Made by a program: the position numbers and the translations under genes. A stretch of DNA of 13,500 nt from Deltaproteobacteria bacterium (lineage in GTDB: Bacteria > Desulfobacterota > UBA8473), in NCBI GenBank assembly GCA_030643245.1, contig DAOWME010000055.1, positions 1-13,500 of the forward strand. The letters run 5' to 3'. Positions 1 through 6,180 of this stretch are shown one piece after another (position 1 is the first letter of the stretch; each line of letters starts with the position of its first letter). A model generated the notes under the pieces. The model was not told the DNA's origin. It did no database searches and saw nothing but the letters and a program-made list of their open reading frames with translations.

Positions 1-167
1 ACTTCCTCAAGTTGGCGCTCAGATTTAGGTCAGATTTGTTCGATCTGAAAACACAAAACCACAGGAATAGTATTACCTATTTCGAGGATTTTGTGTTTGA
101 AGATCGGGCAAAGATGGCCTGAAGATGAGATGTACAAATGGGGAAGTTATTTCGGCCTCGCCCCTAA
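1..167. repeat. MITE-like long-hairpin repeat, copy 1 (cut by window start)
   Basis: This stretch matches 5840-6006 in the same orientation, position for position with no gaps. I count six substitutions in 167 bases, at 31, 52, 72, 93, 108 and 163. The right terminal inverted repeat is at 142-154 and begins GGAAGTTATT. The matching left terminus lies before the window start. The inner arms 42-60 and 86-105 are imperfect inverted repeats (about 16 of 19 positions pair), so the whole element can fold into one long hairpin with its centre near 73-76. There is no coding content. It ends at a CTAA, after which the sequence no longer resembles copy 2. The substitutions are directly visible; calling it a mobile MITE is inference. 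Confidence 0.85.
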
Positions 168-176
168 TTGTCCCTC

Positions 177-275
177 GTTCCCACGCTCCAGCGTGGTAAC
201 GCATATTAACACTTCGCATAGTGCTAATGGCTTCTGCTAATTTTGGTATGTGTCCCCACGCAGGAGCGTGGGAAC
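177..275. repeat. REPIN-like pair of inverted REP palindromes
   Basis: A perfect 13-base inverted repeat joins 177-189 (GTTCCCACGCTCC) and 263-275. Each end is itself a small palindrome: 181-196 is a 7 bp stem with a 2-base loop, and the right unit, about 255-272, folds similarly around CCACGC/GCGTGG. Two inverted REP units separated by about 70 bp of spacer is the arrangement called a REPIN or BIME. Sequences built on this CCCACGCTCC core are, to my knowledge, common intergenic repeats in several bacterial phyla and are thought to be moved by RAYT (Y1-type) transposases. No such transposase is present here. The element starts about 10 bp after the end of the neighbouring hairpin repeat. Confidence 0.7.
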
Positions 276-419
276 AAGATTATCGTCCTCTTACTCATTA
301 GCCACAAACAATTCTTTCAGCTGTCACATAGTATGGAACCATCCCGGTTATTTTAAAATGCATTTACGAGGTCTGTATTTTATAAATCTATGGTTGCAAA
401 CCATTTGAGCGGAGCGGTT
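276..419 (+). other. Leader upstream of the synthetase/transporter pair
   Basis: This is a non-coding stretch between the REPIN-like repeat and the first gene, and it must hold the promoter if the pair has its own. AT-rich segments occur at 348-360 and 376-388, including the 10-base palindrome ATTTTAAAAT at 350-359. No pair of -35 and -10 hexamers with good spacing stands out. A GGAG ribosome-binding site lies at 411-414. Confidence 0.3.
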
Positions 420-1892
420 ATGTTCGATCAGATAGAAGCGATAACACACCTTGATAGGCTCTTTTATCCAAGGGGTATTGCTCTTATTGGCGCCTCTGAC
501 AATCCGGTAAGAGGGTCGTCCAGCTTCTTGCAGGCGCTGATAGAGGCGGGATTTCCACGATTGTATCCAGTGAACCCTTACTTTGAGAAGGCCATGGGGT
601 TGAAATGCTATGCTAATATCTATGATATACCAGGGGAAGTTGATTTGGCGATAATTGGGGTCCCGAGACAGTTGGTGCCGAAAGCGGTTGAAGGTTGCAT
701 CAAAAAGGGGGTAGGGTTTGCCCATATATTCACTGCGGGGTTCAGTGAAACAGGCACAGATGAAGGAATAGAATTAGAATCTAAGCTGGTGAATACGGCC
801 AAGGGAAAGCTGAGTCTAATAGGCCCTAATTGTATGGGTATCTACTGTCCGCGTTCCAGGATAAGCTGGACCAGACATCATGAGAACATCTCTGGTGATG
901 TCGCCCTCGTTTCCCAGAGTGGCGGCCATGCCACACACTTCATAGAATTAGCCGCAGAAAAAGCAATGGGGATAAGCAAAGTCATCAGTGTAGGAAACGC
1001 ATCCGACTTGAATGTGTCCGATTTTTTGAAGTATCTTTTGGCGGATACGGAGACGGGTATTATAGGCTTATACCTAGAAGGGTTTGCCCAAAATGAAGGA
1101 AGGGATTTTTATAATATCATCAGGAGAAGCAATTCACGCAAACCCATCCTTGTGTGGAAGGCCGGAAAGACTCCGGATGGCGCCAGGGCGGTAAACAGCC
1201 ACACAGCATCTCTTGCCGGTTCTTATAGTATGTTTCGGTCAGCAGCCAGTCAGTTGGGTCTCCTTATTGTGTCGAGTATAGATGAGATGATCGAATCGAT
1301 TTTGGCCTTAAAGACCTTGCCGCTTCCCGGAGGTCCCAGAGTAGCGGTGCTGGGCATAGGTGGCGGTCAAAGCGTCTCAATAACAGACCATCTGTCTCTG
1401 CTTGGATTTAAGGTTCCAGTCTTGGAGCGTAAGACTCAAGAAAGGATCACACAAATTACCACTGAGGCAGGTACTATGGCAAAAAACCCGATAGATGCTT
1501 CTGTTGCGAGCGTTGATCCACAAAACATAAGAGACCTCCTGTTTGCCATAATTGAGGATAAGAACATTGATAGCGTTATATTCCATCAAAACGTGGGTTT
1601 TCTCCCCATGTGGAAGAAGAGGGGGGCGTACATTGATGTAGCACGCATCAGGAAAGATTTGGTGAAGGCGGTAGAAGACGTAAAGGAAAACTCTCTTAAA
1701 CCCGTTCTATGTGTTTTTACGAGTAGATCAAACAAGGTAGAGGCATTTAAGGAATGGTCATCTATCAGGGATACCTTCCAGGGGAAAGGTATCTACGTTT
1801 ATTCATCGATAGAGAAGGCGGCGAAGGTGTTGTTAAATCTCCATATCCGTAACCGGGTGCGTCGGTTACCGGGTGCAACCACTCGAAGTTGA
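420..1892 (+). CDS. Acyl-CoA synthetase (NDP-forming), alpha-subunit type / CoA-binding protein
   Basis: This resembles the alpha subunit of ADP-forming acetyl/acyl-CoA synthetases, which interconvert an acyl-CoA plus ADP and phosphate with a free acid, CoA and ATP in the cytoplasm. Residues about 10-140 form a Rossmann CoA-binding domain (GASDNP at 24-29, GPNCMG at 135-140). Residues about 150-300 form a succinyl-CoA-ligase-like domain (SQSGG at 165-169). The expected phosphorylated histidine is His261 within NSHTASLAG. A second ligase-like domain runs from about 305 to the end. The ATP-grasp beta domain found in fused enzymes is absent, so a separate beta subunit would be needed and is not in the window. 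I chose the ATG at 420 because GGAG sits 5 bases before it. The upstream in-frame ATG at 390 lacks a ribosome-binding site. The next gene follows or overlaps immediately. The acyl substrate cannot be read from the sequence. The family call is firm; catalytic activity is less certain. Confidence 0.85.
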   Translation: MFDQIEAITHLDRLFYPRGIALIGASDNPVRGSSSFLQALIEAGFPRLYPVNPYFEKAMGLKCYANIYDIPGEVDLAIIGVPRQLVPKAVEGCIKKGVGFAHIFTAGFSETGTDEGIELESKLVNTAKGKLSLIGPNCMGIYCPRSRISWTRHHENISGDVALVSQSGGHATHFIELAAEKAMGISKVISVGNASDLNVSDFLKYLLADTETGIIGLYLEGFAQNEGRDFYNIIRRSNSRKPILVWKAGKTPDGARAVNSHTASLAGSYSMFRSAASQLGLLIVSSIDEMIESILALKTLPLPGGPRVAVLGIGGGQSVSITDHLSLLGFKVPVLERKTQERITQITTEAGTMAKNPIDASVASVDPQNIRDLLFAIIEDKNIDSVIFHQNVGFLPMWKKRGAYIDVARIRKDLVKAVEDVKENSLKPVLCVFTSRSNKVEAFKEWSSIRDTFQGKGIYVYSSIEKAAKVLLNLHIRNRVRRLPGATTRS

Positions 1893-1902
1893 GACGGTAA
1901 AC

Positions 1903-3219
1903 GTGGAAAAACTTAACCGGGAATCGGAGAGTTCATCGAAACGGCAAGGACTTTTAAGTTCCAGGTTTTCATATGCATGGGTCATTCTGGCTGCATCTTT
2001 CATAATAACAGTTTCTTGTTATGGTATGCGGCTCTCATACAGTGTCTTTTTCAAACCGATGACCGAGGAGTTCGGCTGGACCCGGACAATGACCTCCGGG
2101 GCTTACTCCCTTTCCACCATTGTACTTGGGGCCTTTTCCATAGTCCTGGGATGGTTATGTGACAGATACGGGCCGAGGGTTACCCTCACAATATGTGGCA
2201 TACTATCCGGTTTGGGCATAATCCTCTTGTCTAACGTGTCCACTCTATGGCAGTTGTACTTGTTTTTCGGCATAATCCTGGGACTCGGGCTGGGGGCCTA
2301 CGTTCCGTTGGTCACAACTGTCTCTGCGTGGTTTGACAGCAGGAAAGGGCTGGCGCTTGGCATTGTTGTTGCGGGGATAGGTTTAGGCCCGACAATCATT
2401 GCCCCAATAGCGAGCCACCTGATTTCACTCTATGGTTGGCGTCAAACATACACCATATTGGGTCTCACAACGGGCATCCTTATTGTCATAGCTTCCCAAT
2501 TCCTCCGATCCGGTCCAGGTACGTTGGATATAATTTACTCTGAAGAGAGTAGCGTCCCCGGACCACGAACATCTGACGACAAGTCCGCTACGGATAAGCC
2601 CTCTTGTAAAGAAACGGAATGGACCCTCAAAAGTGCGGCAAAAGACAAAACGTTCTGGTTGGTAGTTACATCATACAGCTTTTGGTGTCTCGCAATTATA
2701 TCAATCCCTGTTCACATCGTTCCTTTTATTACTGATATGGGTATATCGTCTGTTCACGCAGCGAATATCCTGGCTTTAATTACAGGTAGCAGCTGCGTTG
2801 GCCGAATCGCTATGGGGGCAATTTCCGACAAGATCGGCAGGAAAAGGGTGATGAACATCTGTCTTACAGTTAATGCCATCGCTCTCGTCTGGCTGGTGTC
2901 GGCCGAGAACATATGGATGCTCTCTCTTTTTGCCATTGTGTATGGCGTCACCTATGGTGGATGTGTCCCTCAATGGGCAGCCCTCGTGGGAGATCTGTTT
3001 GGTCTGTCGGCAATGGGCGCCATCTTTGGCGCTATCATATTCCTCGTGACCATACCGGGCTCTGTTGGCCCCATTCTCTTTGGATACATTTTCGACGTTA
3101 CAGGGAGCTATGATATCGCTTTCCTGATCGCGGCCGCATTCGTTGCGGTTGCCATACTTGTTCTTCGTTTTATAAAAACACCCGAAACAAGCAGCCGGCG
3201 CTTAACGCAATCCTGTTGA
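1903..3219 (+). CDS. MFS transporter, monocarboxylate/oxalate-formate-antiporter-like
   Basis: This is an inner-membrane secondary transporter of the major facilitator superfamily, 438 residues with about 12 predicted helices. The first helix is around residues 24-48 (YAWVILAASFIITVSCYG). The family's motif A in loop 2-3 is present (GWLCDRYGPRV, about 83-93) and is repeated in weaker form in the second half (GAISDKIGRKRV, about 305-316). A charged, Ser/Asp/Lys-rich cytoplasmic loop at about 205-250 separates the two six-helix halves, as usual. The overall look is that of monocarboxylate or oxalate/formate antiporter-like members. I chose the GTG at 1903, 10 bp after the stop of the upstream gene and preceded by a weak purine-rich site. 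A GTG at 1873 would add 10 residues and overlap that gene by 20 bp. The tight coupling with an acyl-CoA synthetase subunit suggests uptake of an organic acid. The substrate is unknown. Confidence 0.88.
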   Translation: MEKLNRESESSSKRQGLLSSRFSYAWVILAASFIITVSCYGMRLSYSVFFKPMTEEFGWTRTMTSGAYSLSTIVLGAFSIVLGWLCDRYGPRVTLTICGILSGLGIILLSNVSTLWQLYLFFGIILGLGLGAYVPLVTTVSAWFDSRKGLALGIVVAGIGLGPTIIAPIASHLISLYGWRQTYTILGLTTGILIVIASQFLRSGPGTLDIIYSEESSVPGPRTSDDKSATDKPSCKETEWTLKSAAKDKTFWLVVTSYSFWCLAIISIPVHIVPFITDMGISSVHAANILALITGSSCVGRIAMGAISDKIGRKRVMNICLTVNAIALVWLVSAENIWMLSLFAIVYGVTYGGCVPQWAALVGDLFGLSAMGAIFGAIIFLVTIPGSVGPILFGYIFDVTGSYDIAFLIAAAFVAVAILVLRFIKTPETSSRRLTQSC

Positions 3220-3296
3220 TTGAATCACCAGAGAAACTTCAACATACTGGATTTGTGTAACTGCACAGGTAGAAACATTTTCTTAAAAGGTATCGG

Positions 3297-5147
3297 TTAC
3301 GACTCCCACAGCGAATCACGCAACCCGGATGTGCGCTCAGTGCGCCGGGACACGGCGGTACGAAAAACACCTTCGACCCCCCAGATATTGACACCTTCCT
3401 TTGCGCGGGTGATGCCGGTGTATATGAGTTCCCGTGTCAATACGGGTGAGTCTCTGTCAGGCAAAAGCAGAAGTACCTTATCAAACTCCGACCCCTGGCT
3501 TTTATGAACTGTCATGGCATATACGGTTTCGTGTTCAGGCAACCTAAGCGGGTGGAGTTTTCTGGGAGCGCCATGTGCGGCCGGAAAAAAGACACGAAGC
3601 TCATTATTGACCTCAGGGGCGGGCAGGGCTATCCCGACATCACCATTGAAGAGACTTAGATTATAGTCATTACTCGTAATCAAGACCGGCCGGCCTTTAT
3701 ACCATTTTCCGTCAAGTTCTATGAGCCTTTCTTCCTTGAGGATCTGCTCTACTAGTGAGTTCACAGCGGCCACACCATAGGGGCCTTTTCTCAAAGCACA
3801 GAGAATCCGAAACCGGTCGAACTCCTGATAAATTTCCGGGCCGGAAGCGGCCCTCAGGTAGTCTCCAAACCCTTCAATAACGGTGTCCTTCATAGCCCGT
3901 GCCAGGGTATTGGGCATTGGTGACTCTTTCCACTCAATATCACTGCAGTCACCGCCCTTCAAGAGCGATAATGCGAGACCACCATCCCCTGCATTCACCG
4001 CCTGACTCACTGCGCCTATACCGCTGTCACTCCCAAACCTGTAACTCTTCCGGAGCTGAACAATACAATCTTGAATCCCTGGTGCGTCTTCCCCGTTGGG
4101 GTGTGTTTGGACACTGTACCCTGTAGCCTTCCTGAGTCGGCGGCAGAAGCTCTTCGAAAAGTCATGGACATTGCCGGTGTCACATATGTCTCCCAGCACG
4201 GCCCCTGCTTCTACTGAAGCCAGCTGGTCTTTATCCCCAAGAAGTATCAGTCGTGCCGGTAAGGGAAGGGCCTGGATGAGCTTGGACATGAGCGCCAGAT
4301 CCACCATCGAAGCTTCGTCAACGACCACCGCATCAACGGGCAATCTGTTTTGAGCGTTATAGCGGAAATAGGGGGAATCCGAAATGGGTCCGAGAAGCCG
4401 GTGTATCGTTGAAGCCTCCCCGGGTATTGCATCTTTGATAGGGTCTGAAAGGTCAAGTTTCTTCTTTGCAATCGTGATGGATTCCTGCAACCTGGCAGCG
4501 CCCTTTCCGGTGGGGGCCGCAAGCGCTACCCGTAACTCCCGGGGGCTTGCCTCCTCCAAGAGCAGGACGATGATCTTTGCAATGGTTGTGGTCTTACCTG
4601 TTCCGGGACCACCGGATATGACACAGAACATTTGTGCCAACGCAGTGAATGCAGCTACCTTCTGCCAGTCTACCTGTCCTGTCCCGTCCCCGGGGAAGCG
4701 CTTGTCCATTCTCTCTCTTAATCGTGGAACCGCCATATCTTCCCTCTTTTCACTGACACGTCTTCGAATTAAATCAGCCAGTCGTTCCTGGTAATCCCAG
4801 TAGCGAAAGAGGTATAATCTGGACTTATTATCGAGAATCAGAGGTTTGTATTGACCGGGGCTGCCCACTACAGGGCTTTCAATAAGTTTATTGCGCCATA
4901 CCTTCAATCCGGGGCAGACAAGAACGTTATTCCCATCCTCTTCCTCCAGCAACCGCTTTCCCGCCACAGTGGAAAGGTCAAGGCAGATGTGGCCCTCTCT
5001 TGTGAAGCTGCTCACCAGGGCGGCAGCAAGGGCCAACTCAGGATGAACCCCACCGGCAAGCCTTGTCATGAAGCCGGCAAAATGGATGTCAAGGTGAGAG
5101 AGCATCCCGCCTGCGTAAAGGCGATTCAGAATATCTTTTTTTTTCAT
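3297..5147 (-). CDS. recD: Exodeoxyribonuclease V alpha subunit RecD (5'-3' helicase)
   Basis: RecD is the fast 5'-3' superfamily 1B motor of RecBCD, which unwinds DNA from double-strand ends before RecA loading. The protein has 616 residues, close to the roughly 608 of the E. coli protein. Residues 1-150 form the small N-terminal domain that contacts RecC. Helicase motifs follow in order: Walker A GGPGTGKTTT at 179-188, Walker B DEASMVD at 277-283, GDKDQL at 304-309, VHKSQGSEF at 547-555, and the C-terminal ELIYTGITRAK at 573-583. The last two are the signature of RecD/UvrD-type helicases. Only a poor ribosome-binding site precedes the ATG at 5147. A second ATG 14 residues in is possible but would trim the N-terminal domain. 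The gene is last in the minus-strand block, 86 bp after the DUF2284 gene, and it converges with the transporter gene 77 bp away. The reading frame is intact. Confidence 0.95.
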   Translation of the reverse strand: MKKKDILNRLYAGGMLSHLDIHFAGFMTRLAGGVHPELALAAALVSSFTREGHICLDLSTVAGKRLLEEEDGNNVLVCPGLKVWRNKLIESPVVGSPGQYKPLILDNKSRLYLFRYWDYQERLADLIRRRVSEKREDMAVPRLRERMDKRFPGDGTGQVDWQKVAAFTALAQMFCVISGGPGTGKTTTIAKIIVLLLEEASPRELRVALAAPTGKGAARLQESITIAKKKLDLSDPIKDAIPGEASTIHRLLGPISDSPYFRYNAQNRLPVDAVVVDEASMVDLALMSKLIQALPLPARLILLGDKDQLASVEAGAVLGDICDTGNVHDFSKSFCRRLRKATGYSVQTHPNGEDAPGIQDCIVQLRKSYRFGSDSGIGAVSQAVNAGDGGLALSLLKGGDCSDIEWKESPMPNTLARAMKDTVIEGFGDYLRAASGPEIYQEFDRFRILCALRKGPYGVAAVNSLVEQILKEERLIELDGKWYKGRPVLITSNDYNLSLFNGDVGIALPAPEVNNELRVFFPAAHGAPRKLHPLRLPEHETVYAMTVHKSQGSEFDKVLLLLPDRDSPVLTRELIYTGITRAKEGVNIWGVEGVFRTAVSRRTERTSGLRDSLWES

Positions 5148-5233
5148 AAGATCGCTAAGAGATGGAGAGTCAATTCATTTACCGTATGAGCAATGAATCA
5201 GCGTAATCTCCCCACTAATGCACGAGGATCCAT

Positions 5234-5770
5234 TTAATTGAAAAGGATACACCCTGTCCAGGTTATCTTATCCGAATGAAACTCAGCATCGAGGCCAAGC
5301 GTCTCCAGCAGCGGTATGATGGCGATTGCCAGGGATTCCAGGGACGGCCTTGCCTTTTCGGGGTATGGACAGGGCTTCCCCACCTTTGCATAGCATTCAT
5401 CGCACAAGGAGCAGCTTCCGCCTACCATACCCCAGAGGTCCTTCACCCCTCTGCCATTAAGGAAATCCTCCAGTTGAAGCACCTTCTTGTGGAAATCTAC
5501 CTTGGTTTCCTCGACCCCCTTTCGATCCTTCTTCACGTCAACCTGTCCGCAGTACTGAAACAGCAAGCCCCTCTTGTATCTGGCAAGTTTCTTTCTTGTC
5601 TCCTCCAAAGAACCGGCATAAGGGGGACACATGTAGTTCTTGCCGTAATTTCCGCACTTATCCTCCTTGCAGAGGGCCCTTATCCATTCTTCCGGAACGA
5701 GTATGGCCGGGTCGAATTCCAGGAAGGGATAAATACCCAGGTCCTTTCCAAAAGCGATTACGCCTTCCAT
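5234..5770 (-). CDS. DUF2284 family putative metal-binding protein
   Basis: This is a small cytoplasmic cysteine-rich protein that I recognise as DUF2284, a family annotated as predicted metal-binding and without an established biochemical role. From the ATG at 5770 it has 178 residues. Two cysteine groups are visible. One is N-terminal: Cys34, Cys39 and Cys48 in a C-x4-C-x8-CPP pattern. The other is Cys120, Cys123, Cys126 and Cys134 (C-x2-C-x2-C-x7-CP), which looks like an iron-sulfur or zinc ligand set. Cys74 and Cys174 are further cysteines. There is no signal peptide or membrane helix. The start at 5770 is preferred because AGGAGG lies 10 bases upstream. ATGs at 5776 and 5797 are in frame but sit too close to their purine-rich sites. 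The gene lies between recB and recD on the same strand, 86 bp before recD, so it is likely cotranscribed with recD. Nothing in the protein links it to DNA repair, and its role there is unknown. Confidence 0.85.
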   Translation of the reverse strand: MEGVIAFGKDLGIYPFLEFDPAILVPEEWIRALCKEDKCGNYGKNYMCPPYAGSLEETRKKLARYKRGLLFQYCGQVDVKKDRKGVEETKVDFHKKVLQLEDFLNGRGVKDLWGMVGGSCSLCDECYAKVGKPCPYPEKARPSLESLAIAIIPLLETLGLDAEFHSDKITWTGCILFN

Positions 5771-5820
5771 AAACATCTCTCCTCCTCTTTCCGTCATAAT
5801 CCCTCTTTCATTCTTCGATT

Positions 5821-6006
5821 AAGGGACGGGGACGAAATAACTTCCTCAAGTTGGCGCTCAGATTTAGGTTAGATTTGTTCGATCTGAAAATACAAAACCA
5901 CAGGAATAGTCTTACCTATTTCGAGGATTTTATGTTTGAAGATCGGTCAAAGATGGCCTGAAGATGAGATGTACAAATGGGGAAGTTATTTCGGCCTCGC
6001 CTCTAA
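5821..6006. repeat. MITE-like long-hairpin repeat, copy 2 (complete)
   Basis: This is the complete copy of the element that is cut off at the window start. Its ends are a perfect 13-base inverted repeat (CGAAATAACTTCC at 5833-5845 and its complement at 5981-5993). The match extends imperfectly outward for about another 10 bases to a GGGACGGGGA end on the left and a GCCTCGCCTCTAA end on the right. Inner arms 5881-5899 and 5925-5944 pair imperfectly, giving a near full-length hairpin. The segment 5840-6006 is about 96% identical to 1-167. TAA-type sequence at both edges would fit a TA target duplication, but that is a guess. There is no transposase or open frame inside, so it would be non-autonomous. 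It lies in the recB to DUF2284 gap. Confidence 0.8.
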
Positions 6007-6180
6007 GAACCTGGCCAACATCCAAATATACATACGAGACTTGTCATTCCATTTCATATTCAGCCTTATGCAAGACTGTAGTTCATAAGAAGCAAACGAA
6101 ATAAGTAGCCGGCAAGCGGTAAACCTGTTTAACTGCATAGGCCGCAATTTTTCAAAAAGTCAGGGTATGCGCTATAGGCA
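6007..6180. other. Intergenic remainder between hairpin repeat and recB stop
   Basis: This is non-coding sequence downstream of recB. I see no plausible small gene, no stem followed by a T-run, and no clear promoter for the DUF2284-recD pair. Together with the repeat it makes a gene-free stretch of about 410 bp between recB and the DUF2284 start. Confidence 0.3.

Noticed and set aside
1..300. Possible CRISPR array, because several repeated motifs occur close together
   Set aside because: The repeats are two different palindromic elements with inverted, not direct, units and no regular spacers.
348..725. Minus-strand 125-codon open frame
   Set aside because: It overlaps the well-supported CoA-binding domain of the synthetase gene on the other strand and has no recognisable features.
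3220..3296. Possible bidirectional terminator between the convergent transporter and recD genes
   Set aside because: I could not find a stem of useful length followed by a T-run on either strand, so no terminator is called.
5276..5872. 198-codon plus-strand open frame
   Set aside because: It is antisense to the DUF2284 gene and runs into the hairpin repeat. No family resemblance or ribosome-binding site supports it.
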